A stretch of DNA of 12,020 nucleotides from assembly GCA_003520965.1 (NCBI GenBank), contig DOTU01000303.1, forward strand, positions 1 to 12,020. Direction: 5' to 3'. The notes under the pieces are model-generated. The model was not told the DNA's origin, made no database searches, and was given only the letters and a program-made list of their open reading frames with translations. Shown here in pieces: positions 5,313 to 12,020 of the stretch. The first letter of the stretch is position 1. The number at the start of each line of letters is the position of its first letter. A program made the position numbers and the translations under genes. This stretch comes from Candidatus Zixiibacteriota bacterium. GTDB lineage: Bacteria > Zixibacteria > MSB-5A5 > UBA10806.

Positions 5313-7797
5313 CGTTTTTCCTCACATTCACCTGTTTCGGGATAAATCCTGGAAATTCGCTCATCGGGACGGTAACGCTAACCTTACCTTGCGGTTGCCG
5401 CTCATTAATTTTCACGGGCCAGGTTTTTTCGAAATTCAACGAGGTTACCATCACTTTATCGCCCGTAGAAATTCCAATAATTTTTGCATCTTCATGATTA
5501 ATATCTAATTGCCCTTCGATGTACAGGCTTTTTAGACCCGATACCCAGTTTGTTAATGGATAGCCACGATAGGAATGCTCAATTATCGAAAGGTCCAATT
5601 TGAATGGGAAATCAGCAGATGAGATATTTAACGGCCTCGTTGTTGGGATATTCATATCAATATCGAATATAAGTGGCACCAACGCTCGATTGCCAAATTC
5701 TGCATCACCGAATCCGTCTACAAAATTAGCTATTTCCTTTCTTATATCATCAACGCTTGAATAGTCAAATCCGGTTTTGCCCAGTTTCCTTGCAATCTGG
5801 CAGAGGATATCCCAATCAGGTCTCGCTTCACCCGGAGGCTTAACGCCTTTTCTCACTTTCTGAATTCGCCCTTCGCCATTGATGAAACTGCCCTCATTCT
5901 CGGTAAACGCCGTTGTGGGGAAAACGAGATTGGCGCTATAAGAGGATGGCGGATGATATATGTTCTGATAAATCATGTAATCACACGACGGTCTTTGGGC
6001 ATAAGGCGCCTCGCCAATAAGATAAATAACTTTCTTTTTGGGATCGGCGCCATTTGATAAAGAATTCCAATGGCCATCATAATCAAGCGAATCACGATTC
6101 CAGAGTTCCTTAATTTTTTGAATATTTATATCGCTATCGTATCGGATACCGCCCGGCAAGGCCTCCGGATAGGCCCCCATAAATATCGAGCCTATGAAGT
6201 TATTATGCGAGGGGAGAGGTAAAATTCCGCCCTCGATATTTCGAGTAATCCTGGCAATGCAATCAAGAATAGCTGGGCTATCGGGTAGACTTAAAAGATC
6301 AGGGCCAACGAGAATAACCGGAAATTTGGCACCCTTCAGCATAGTAGCTACGATGGAAAGTTCACCTTTGTCGTTATTATTAGAATTCAATTTCGTAAGG
6401 TTCTCGATAGAATTCAGGATCTCCAGCATATTGTCTGGCGCCGGATATAGCTTTTTTTCCGCAATCAACGAAAGATTATGCTCATGAGAATTAATTGTGA
6501 TTAACTTGGCGCCCCGTCTTGTGGCAATTCTGAGCTCTACTCCAGCCACCGAACGGGCAAATCTGGTATCCAATCCAACGCATAGAATAACCGATGATTT
6601 CCGCAAAGTAGAAAGAGGAACTGACATTTTCGTCAAATTTAAATAGCTATTAATTGATTGGCCATAAAATATCCTGGTCGAGGTATCGATATTGTTCGAA
6701 CCGATTGCCGCTCTGGTAAACTTCTGGGCAATATATAAATCTTCATTGGTGCAATTAGGGGAGACGATCATACCAAAATCATCCGGGAAGCATTCCGCTA
6801 ATTTCTGCGCAGCTATATCAATTGCCTCATTAAATGGAATATCGACCCTGGTTATACCAACTGTTTTATAGGGCCTTTTCAAACGCCGATAATCGTTGAC
6901 AGTCTCGGTGACACAGAATCGCCCTTTGACACAAAGCTGGCCATTGTTTACCAGGGGGTCGTCTGCTGGAAGAGAGCCTATTATCTCATCGCCTCTTATC
7001 TGTAACCTGATTTGGCAGCCGATTCCACAAAAAGCGCAGGTGGTGACTTCCTCTCGATCCGCTTTTCCTTCCCATTTTCGTGTTTTTTCAGAAAGCGCCC
7101 CTGTTGGGCAAACTGATACGCATGCCCCGCAGAATTCGCAGCCCGCCTCAAGGTGGGTTCTATCATAGGCAGGCCCGATGATAGTCTGATGCCCCCGCTT
7201 CTTAAATGCCAGAGTACCGGCGGTGCGAATTTCCTGGCACATACGGACACAGCGGCCGCAGAGAATACAAAGATTATAATCGCGATCGAAAAACGGGTCT
7301 TCCTTTTCAACTCGCAGATTCCTGTAGAGAATCGGATAACCGATTTCCTTTATGCCAAGCTTTTCAGCAACGTCGTGCAGTTCGCATTGGCTATCATTGG
7401 GACAATAGCGGCAACCGGTTGTAACACCGACTTTGCGCGTGGTTACATTATATTTTTTACATTCCTCTGCTTCATCGCAAATAAGACAGCTAACCGGATG
7501 CTCGCTTAGAATTAGCTGCAATATCTCCGCTCTCACCGAATTGACCTGGGTGGTCTGCGTCCTGACGATCATCCCTTCCTGAATTGGAGTTGTGCAGGCA
7601 GTAGGGAACCCACGCATACCTTCGACCTCGACGATGCACATGCGGCAGCCACCAAATGGGGTCAGATCCTTATGCGCACATAGAGTAGGTATGTAGATAT
7701 TATTCTTTTCCGCTGCTTGCAATATGGTCATGCCGGAGGCGGCCTGCAGTTGGCGGTTATCGATTATTATGCCGACTGGTTCAGACTGTTTGTTCAT
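5305..7797 (-). CDS. NuoG/formate-dehydrogenase-alpha-like Fe-S protein lacking the catalytic Sec/Cys
   Basis: This 830-residue protein has the layout of NAD-dependent formate dehydrogenase alpha chains and NuoG. First is a [2Fe-2S] ferredoxin domain (C40, C51, C54, C68), then a His-ligated [4Fe-4S] motif (H100, C104, C107, C113) with a further Cys-rich stretch (C129, C132, C138). Two [4Fe-4S] ferredoxin motifs follow (C177/180/183/187 and C220/223/226/230), then the molybdopterin-enzyme cluster (C254, C257, C261, C289, K291), the molybdopterin domains, and a C-terminal dinucleotide-binding-like domain from about 715. Aligned by eye to E. coli FdhF, the ARVUHG site reads TRIFYG: Sec becomes F377 and the catalytic His becomes Y378. 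It is therefore probably not a formate dehydrogenase but an electron wire, as in NuoG. ATG at 7797 overlaps the NuoF-like gene by 17 bases, behind a GGAG site. Databases may still label it formate dehydrogenase subunit alpha. Confidence 0.85.
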   Translation of the reverse strand: MNKQSEPVGIIIDNRQLQAASGMTILQAAEKNNIYIPTLCAHKDLTPFGGCRMCIVEVEGMRGFPTACTTPIQEGMIVRTQTTQVNSVRAEILQLILSEHPVSCLICDEAEECKKYNVTTRKVGVTTGCRYCPNDSQCELHDVAEKLGIKEIGYPILYRNLRVEKEDPFFDRDYNLCILCGRCVRMCQEIRTAGTLAFKKRGHQTIIGPAYDRTHLEAGCEFCGACVSVCPTGALSEKTRKWEGKADREEVTTCAFCGIGCQIRLQIRGDEIIGSLPADDPLVNNGQLCVKGRFCVTETVNDYRRLKRPYKTVGITRVDIPFNEAIDIAAQKLAECFPDDFGMIVSPNCTNEDLYIAQKFTRAAIGSNNIDTSTRIFYGQSINSYLNLTKMSVPLSTLRKSSVILCVGLDTRFARSVAGVELRIATRRGAKLITINSHEHNLSLIAEKKLYPAPDNMLEILNSIENLTKLNSNNNDKGELSIVATMLKGAKFPVILVGPDLLSLPDSPAILDCIARITRNIEGGILPLPSHNNFIGSIFMGAYPEALPGGIRYDSDINIQKIKELWNRDSLDYDGHWNSLSNGADPKKKVIYLIGEAPYAQRPSCDYMIYQNIYHPPSSYSANLVFPTTAFTENEGSFINGEGRIQKVRKGVKPPGEARPDWDILCQIARKLGKTGFDYSSVDDIRKEIANFVDGFGDAEFGNRALVPLIFDIDMNIPTTRPLNISSADFPFKLDLSIIEHSYRGYPLTNWVSGLKSLYIEGQLDINHEDAKIIGISTGDKVMVTSLNFEKTWPVKINERQPQGKVSVTVPMSEFPGFIPKQVNVRKNDV

Positions 7798-9685
7798 CTA
7801 CGGTACTCCGCGCTGATTTGATAATAATGGCGTCACCGGCTATGGCATCGTAACGGCAGATTTCATAGCAGGCTCGGCATTTGATGCATTTTGATGGATC
7901 AAGGTTATGTGGTTCAGCCCGTGGTCCGGTTATGGCGCCTGTCGGGCAGACACTAACGCATTTCTGACAGCCGGTACATTTACCCGGGACCACTCGATAT
8001 TCAATAAGGTCGCGACACACAGCCGCCGGGCAATGCTTCTCCTTAACATGCATGAGATATTCAGGACGGAAATATTTTAAGGTGGTCAATACGGGGTTGG
8101 GAGCCGTCTGCCCTAATCCGCAAAGCGAACCACGCTTGACTGTTTCGCCTAAGGTTTGGAGTTTAGTTAAATCCTCCGCTTCTCCTTCTCCCTTTGTAAT
8201 TCGCTGTAAGATTTCAACCATGTGCCTTGAGCCAACCCGGCAAGGGGAGCATTTGCCGCATGATTCTCGTTGGGTGAAATCAAGGAAATACCTCGCCAAA
8301 TCGACCACGCATGTATCGTCATCCAATACAATAAGCCCGCCGGAGCCCATGATCGATCCGGCCGCAGTCAACGATTCATAATTCACTGGGGTATCAAGAA
8401 ATTCTTCTGAAAGACATCCGCCTGACGGCCCTCCGGTCTGCACCGCCTTAAACGGTTTCCGCGAGCCGCCGCCGATATCAAAAATGATCTGACGGAGCGT
8501 CATTCCCAAAGGCACTTCAATTAATCCTGAACGACGAATTTTTCCCACGAGTGAAAATGTCTTGGTTCCATAATTGCCTTGAGTGCCATATTGCCTGTAC
8601 CATGATGCCCCATTTCGCAGGATATTTGGCAATGTGCCCAGCGTTTCGACATTGTTGATGATTGTCGGCATCCCATGAAGACCGGCGATCGCGGGGAACG
8701 GTGGTCGGGACCGCGGCATACCTCGTTTTCCCTCGATCGAGGCAATCAAGGCTGTTTCCTCGCCGCATACAAAAGCTCCGGCCCCTTCCTTAATCGTGAT
8801 ATCAAAACCAAACCCTGAGTCCTGAATATTCTTGCCGAGGAAGCCATATTCCCTCATTTGTCCTATGGCTTTTTTTAGACGAGCTATGGCCAGAGGATAT
8901 TCGGCTCTGATATAGATATATCCATGCGTTGCCCCGATGGCGTAGGCGGCAATAAGCAGTCCTTCGAGGACAGCATGAGGATCGCCCTCGATCAAAGAAC
9001 GATTCATAAATGCGCCTGGATCGCCCTCATCCGCGTTGCAAATCATAAATTTCTGTGGCGCCTTGGTATTCCGACAAATTTCCCATTTTTTGAAGGTTGG
9101 AAAACCGGCGCCGCCCCGGCCTCGAAGTCCTGCTTCCTTGACAATCTCAATGACCTTTTCCGGACCATTGAGCAAACCTTTCATCAGGCCCGAATAGCCA
9201 TCGTTGGCGATATAATGATCAATCTCCTCAGGATCGATTAGGCCGCAATTGCGAAGAACGACCCGCACCTGTGATTTAAGCATGGGAAGGTCGAAAAACC
9301 CGGGAATCTCCTCCGGAAAACCATGGTTGCCATTGCCAAAATGGGCCAACGCAAGACGGGGTTCGGGATTCCCTTTGACAAGATACGATTCAATGATGCG
9401 AGGAACTTTCTGAGGTGTAACATTGGCATAGCTGATTCGGGGCTTGCCGGGAAGCGCTATATCCATTAAAGGTTCCAAATAGCATGGCCCGATACATCCG
9501 ACCTTGATAATTTTGGCCTCGATCTTTTTTTCCTCGAGCGTTTTTTCAATCGCTTCCAGGATTTCCATGGCTCCAGCCGCTATGCCGCATGATGCCGCGC
9601 CAAGATATATTATTGGCACTTTGCTTGCCTGAAGCGCCTGCCATTTCTCAAGAGACGTTTTTCTCACAGTATTGAAACTATTCAT
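7781..9685 (-). CDS. nuoF: NuoF/HydB-type NADH-binding FMN Fe-S subunit
   Basis: This is the NAD(H)-oxidising diaphorase subunit of the NuoF/HydB/HndC family, 634 residues long. The order matches HydB of bifurcating hydrogenases rather than respiratory NuoF, which is shorter. It has an N-terminal thioredoxin-like [2Fe-2S] domain (C33, C64, C68 in the SCGIAAGA and VGCIGPC motifs). The FMN/NADH core has GRGGAGFP (189-196) and GAGAFVCGEE (301-310). A [4Fe-4S] site follows (C476, C479, C482, C522), then a short CPAAVC linker (552-557) and a C-terminal double [4Fe-4S] ferredoxin (C570/573/576/580 and C600/603/606/610). FMN here could be the bifurcating site, as shown for HydABC. ATG at 9685 overlaps the NuoE-like gene by eight bases behind a GGAG site; the end overlaps the NuoG-like gene by 17 bases. 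Its partners should be the two flanking subunits. Confidence 0.93.
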   Translation of the reverse strand: MNSFNTVRKTSLEKWQALQASKVPIIYLGAASCGIAAGAMEILEAIEKTLEEKKIEAKIIKVGCIGPCYLEPLMDIALPGKPRISYANVTPQKVPRIIESYLVKGNPEPRLALAHFGNGNHGFPEEIPGFFDLPMLKSQVRVVLRNCGLIDPEEIDHYIANDGYSGLMKGLLNGPEKVIEIVKEAGLRGRGGAGFPTFKKWEICRNTKAPQKFMICNADEGDPGAFMNRSLIEGDPHAVLEGLLIAAYAIGATHGYIYIRAEYPLAIARLKKAIGQMREYGFLGKNIQDSGFGFDITIKEGAGAFVCGEETALIASIEGKRGMPRSRPPFPAIAGLHGMPTIINNVETLGTLPNILRNGASWYRQYGTQGNYGTKTFSLVGKIRRSGLIEVPLGMTLRQIIFDIGGGSRKPFKAVQTGGPSGGCLSEEFLDTPVNYESLTAAGSIMGSGGLIVLDDDTCVVDLARYFLDFTQRESCGKCSPCRVGSRHMVEILQRITKGEGEAEDLTKLQTLGETVKRGSLCGLGQTAPNPVLTTLKYFRPEYLMHVKEKHCPAAVCRDLIEYRVVPGKCTGCQKCVSVCPTGAITGPRAEPHNLDPSKCIKCRACYEICRYDAIAGDAIIIKSARSTVDEQTV

Positions 9686-10172
9686 ATTTCTCCAAAATTC
9701 CCTTAAGGCGAATTACACTCATACGACTGTGGATGTCGCTATCGATCTGGATAACCGGCGCCAGGGCGCAGCAACCAAGGCAGGCTACACGTTGAAAGTC
9801 AAAGCGCTTATCATCTGTTGTTTCTCCGGGCAAAACATCAAGCTCCCGTCCCACGGCTTCCCCCAAAACCTGGCCGCCTCGAACATGGCAAGCGGTTCCC
9901 AGACATACCTTTATTGAATGCCTGCCGGGAGCATTGAATCGGAATTGCGAATAAAATGTGGCTACCCCGAAAATCTGATTTTCCGAAATCTTTAAGAAAC
10001 GGGAAATCTCGTTTATGGCCTCCTGAGAGAGATACCCATATTTCTCCTGGGTTTTTTGCAGAAGCGGAACCAGATCGCCTTCATGGCCATTATAAGCTTC
10101 GAAAAGATCATGAAAACTCTGGTGCTCTTCCTGATTTAAGCTACTACCGGCGCGGGTAATTTCAGTATTCAT
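9678..10172 (-). CDS. nuoE: NuoE/HydC-type [2Fe-2S] subunit
   Basis: This 164-residue thioredoxin-fold protein is of the NuoE/HydC family, the small partner of NuoF/HydB in complex I and in bifurcating hydrogenases and formate dehydrogenases. The N-terminal helical part contains the family segment PLLQKTQEKYGYLS (37-50) and the GVATFYSQF motif (69-77). The [2Fe-2S] ligands are C90 and C95 (VCLGTACH) and C131 and C135 (ACLGCC); an extra C134 sits inside the second pair. Length is normal. ATG at 10172 forms an ATGA overlap with the stop of the H-cluster-domain gene and has an AGAGG ribosome binding site. Its end overlaps the NuoF-like gene by eight bases. Both overlaps point to coupled translation and a shared complex. 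Confidence 0.93.
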   Translation of the reverse strand: MNTEITRAGSSLNQEEHQSFHDLFEAYNGHEGDLVPLLQKTQEKYGYLSQEAINEISRFLKISENQIFGVATFYSQFRFNAPGRHSIKVCLGTACHVRGGQVLGEAVGRELDVLPGETTDDKRFDFQRVACLGCCALAPVIQIDSDIHSRMSVIRLKGILEKYE

Positions 10173-11440
10173 TTTTCCTCTGATAAAAGTGGCGCTAAAA
10201 ATATACAGTCGGTAAGCTTGGTTTCTCCTCTGGCAAAATCCTCGGCGAACGCCATGCAGGTCGGCGCCCCGCAGCAGCCGCAGTCAATTTGACGAAGTTT
10301 CTGATAGACCCGCTCCTTTTCCCGCATTCTTTTTATCGAAGTTTCCAGGTCTGTATCGAAATATTTTGTAGGCCGCGGCAGAACCGGGCTCTCCAGATCA
10401 AAAGTTCCATCATCCAATTGTTTTTCAATTTCGGCGTCGCTTATTTTGGATCCGGAATCGTATTTTGAACCCTGACGGATGCTATTGCATCTCGCTACAT
10501 AAGGATTCTCCACGTTGAAAGTGCCTCCTACGCAGCCCATCATACAGGATAAAGCCTCGACGAATTCAACATTACGCAATCTCGAATTTTCGATATCATC
10601 CAGAATTTTCATAACATGATCCATACCTGAAACGGAAATCCAGCTTTGCATTTGACCGCCGCGGGTCATGCTTCCGAGCACCGCCCAGCCGGCGCTGAAA
10701 TGGAAATCAGGGGGGACATCGGCCGGATCAAATACCTCTCTCAGGGCAACAACCTGAGGTATCAAAGCCGAACAGACTTCCTTAATTGAAACAGCCCCAT
10801 CAAAGGCGGATTGGGCTTTCTCGGCAGGTTGTTTGATAGAAACGATTTTCGCCGGACACGGGGAGACATAAATGATACCGATATCTTCAGGTTTCAATCC
10901 AAGTTTCTTTTGGAGATTTATTCTGACTTCCTTTGCCGTTATTTCGCGGGGGACATTTAAAGGAACAATCAATTCGACCAAATCCGGGTATTTTACCTGA
11001 ATCAACCGAATTATGGACGGGCAATTACTTGAAATAAGGGGTATCTGATCACGATTGCGGTTCATATAAATCACGTAAGCCCGGGAGAGCATGTCATCGG
11101 TAAGGCTTACGTCTACAACTTCGTCAAAACCGAGTTTTTTGAATGCTTGATGGATGATAAAAGGATGAATACTCGATTCAAATTGTGAATAGAGAGCCGA
11201 TGAAGGGACGACAACTTTATATTTACAGTGAGAAATCTCAGAAACTAATTCAGTAATCGGGACAATCGCATTCGATAAACAATTCGATAAACAGGCGCCA
11301 CAATCGACACAAATCTCCTCAGCAATGACCGCCTTGTTGTTTTTTATTCTTATGGCCTGAGCGGGGCAATGACGCATACAGGCCATGTGGCCTCGGCATT
11401 TGTCAGGGTCAACCCTGTGCGCATGATAATATTTGGCCAA
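10169..11440 (-). CDS. [FeFe]-hydrogenase-like H-cluster-domain protein (putative sensory, HydS-like) with C-terminal Fe-S domain
   Basis: This 423-residue protein combines an N-terminal ferredoxin region, an [FeFe]-hydrogenase large-subunit C-terminal domain and a terminal PF04060-type Fe-S domain. Ferredoxin site one is C15-x2-H18-x2-C21-x3-C25, with His where Cys is usual; site two is complete (C44, C47, C50, C54). The H-cluster ligands are C140 (SSNCPSI), C195 (SPCPAK), C299 and C303 (LSCMMGC). The proton-transfer Cys next to the first ligand in true hydrogenases is N139 here, as in sensory or non-catalytic members. The last domain has C387, C390, C395 and C412. Proteins of this build occur in bifurcating-hydrogenase operons beside GHKL ATPases and are thought to sense redox or H2; that role is inference. 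The start is TTG at 11440, supported by AAAGGAG nine bases upstream and by the position of the first cluster. Confidence 0.82.
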   Translation of the reverse strand: MAKYYHAHRVDPDKCRGHMACMRHCPAQAIRIKNNKAVIAEEICVDCGACLSNCLSNAIVPITELVSEISHCKYKVVVPSSALYSQFESSIHPFIIHQAFKKLGFDEVVDVSLTDDMLSRAYVIYMNRNRDQIPLISSNCPSIIRLIQVKYPDLVELIVPLNVPREITAKEVRINLQKKLGLKPEDIGIIYVSPCPAKIVSIKQPAEKAQSAFDGAVSIKEVCSALIPQVVALREVFDPADVPPDFHFSAGWAVLGSMTRGGQMQSWISVSGMDHVMKILDDIENSRLRNVEFVEALSCMMGCVGGTFNVENPYVARCNSIRQGSKYDSGSKISDAEIEKQLDDGTFDLESPVLPRPTKYFDTDLETSIKRMREKERVYQKLRQIDCGCCGAPTCMAFAEDFARGETKLTDCIFLAPLLSEEK

Positions 11441-11449
11441 TTTGCTTGG

Positions 11450-11456
11450 CTCCTTT
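11450..11456 (-). promoter_or_regulatory. Ribosome binding site that decides a TTG start
   Basis: On the minus strand AAAGGAG lies nine bases before TTG at 11440. The next in-frame ATG (M19) would cut into the first cysteine motif, so the TTG is the better start. No ATG or GTG lies in better position within the 26-base gap to the upstream gene. Confidence 0.6.
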
Positions 11457-11466
11457 TAATAGGCCG

Positions 11467-12020
11467 CTATATAAAAAATTTCATTTCCAATGTCGTCCCG
11501 ACCCCAACCTCACTTTTTACGTTCAACTTATCGGAGTTCCTTTTAATATTAGGCAAACCCATACCAGAGCCAAATCCCATAGCCCTCATTTCCTCGGTGG
11601 CGGTAGTAAATCCCTCCTGCATGGCCAAATCAACATCGGGAATACCTTTTCCCTCATCATCGATAATTACTTCTATCATCCTTGGAGTTACCGCCAGGCC
11701 AACTTTGGCTCGTTTGGCGTGCATAACAACATTCATCTCACCTTCATAGGTGGATATGGCTACCCGCCGAACCAATTTAGGATCGAGCCCGATTTTTTTC
11801 AGAATCGACTTTATCTCGGTTGAAACCATACCCGCGGCCGCAAAATTGCTGCCCTCAATGAGGAAATCGTGATTTAGTAATATTTCTTCCTGTTTTGGTT
11901 GCAGATTGACTTGGAAATCGCTCGATGATATGCCCCTAAGTAAAGTGTCGATTCGAACACAGGCATCATACATATCCAGGTTCGACGAAAGAAGAACTAG
12001 ATGATTATCCCGGGCGAATT
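11467..12020 (-). CDS. GHKL ATP-binding (anti-sigma/RsbW-like) protein, apparently fused to an upstream DRTGG-like segment; N-terminus beyond the right edge
   Basis: The frame is open to the right edge, so the gene is partial. Counting from the internal ATG at 11973, the last 168 residues are a GHKL ATPase domain. The N-box is TYEGEMNVVMHA (75-86), the G1 box is DDEGKGIPD (105-113) and the G2 box is GSGMGLPNI (135-143). No phospho-acceptor His domain is seen, so it resembles anti-sigma or switch kinases rather than a full histidine kinase. Upstream of that ATG the frame reads FARDNHLVLLSSNLDMYDAC, whose pattern resembles the end of DRTGG domains ('A-x-E-x-x-I-P-[IL]-L-x-[ST]...'). No ribosome binding site precedes the ATG at 11973, which favours a longer fused protein. 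Such ATPases and DRTGG proteins accompany hydrogenase-like genes in anaerobes, usually as separate genes. The ATPase call is firm and the DRTGG part is tentative. Confidence 0.8.
   Translation of the reverse strand, partial: FARDNHLVLLSSNLDMYDACVRIDTLLRGISSSDFQVNLQPKQEEILLNHDFLIEGSNFAAAGMVSTEIKSILKKIGLDPKLVRRVAISTYEGEMNVVMHAKRAKVGLAVTPRMIEVIIDDEGKGIPDVDLAMQEGFTTATEEMRAMGFGSGMGLPNIKRNSDKLNVKSEVGVGTTLEMKFFI

Noticed and set aside
5305..7797. Active NAD-dependent formate dehydrogenase or catalytic HydA
   Set aside because: The formate dehydrogenase Sec/Cys and His are replaced by Phe and Tyr, and no H-cluster motifs are present.

Overview
The window looks like a chromosomal piece of an anaerobic or facultatively anaerobic bacterium of moderate GC. 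The right three quarters encode iron-sulfur and flavin redox proteins of the electron-bifurcating kind. The remnant of a eukaryote-type Ser/Thr kinase is of a style common in FCB-group candidate phyla and Acidobacteria-like lineages. No taxonomic marker here fixes the phylum, so placement is inference.

Left part (1-2189): a YkvA/DUF1232-like gene runs off the left edge on the minus strand. It is divergent from gltX (glutamyl-tRNA synthetase, plus strand). A hairpin with a T-run follows gltX, and then comes an intact tRNA-Gln(CTG) with encoded CCA.

Scar region (2190-3054): directly after the tRNA lies the N-terminal remnant of a Ser/Thr kinase on the minus strand. It has an in-frame stop before the glycine-rich loop and loses everything after the start of the C-lobe. 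About 500 bases without a convincing gene follow. They contain a terminator-like hairpin and a second copy of a tRNA T-arm sequence (14 bases identical to the tRNA-Gln T-arm). This looks like the worn trace of a past integration or deletion next to the tRNA.

Right part (3055-12020, all minus strand, read from right to left): a GHKL ATPase, apparently fused to an upstream DRTGG-like segment cut by the window edge; an [FeFe]-hydrogenase-like H-cluster-domain protein of the putative sensory type, with a TTG start; a NuoE/HydC-type [2Fe-2S] protein; a NuoF/HydB-type flavoprotein; an 830-residue NuoG/formate-dehydrogenase-like protein whose catalytic Sec/Cys-His pair is replaced by Phe-Tyr; and NfnA and NfnB. 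The first two genes are separated by 26 bases. From the H-cluster protein onward every gene overlaps the next by 4 to 17 bases, which implies tight translational coupling.

Together the genes suggest an NAD(H)-linked, ferredoxin-linked and NADP(H)-linked electron hub. It would combine a HydBC-type diaphorase, a non-catalytic NuoG-like wire and an NfnAB transhydrogenase. A hydrogenase-derived sensor and an anti-sigma-like ATPase sit at the front of the operon as probable regulators. No catalytic hydrogenase or active formate dehydrogenase subunit is encoded in the window. This composition is the most interesting aspect of the region.
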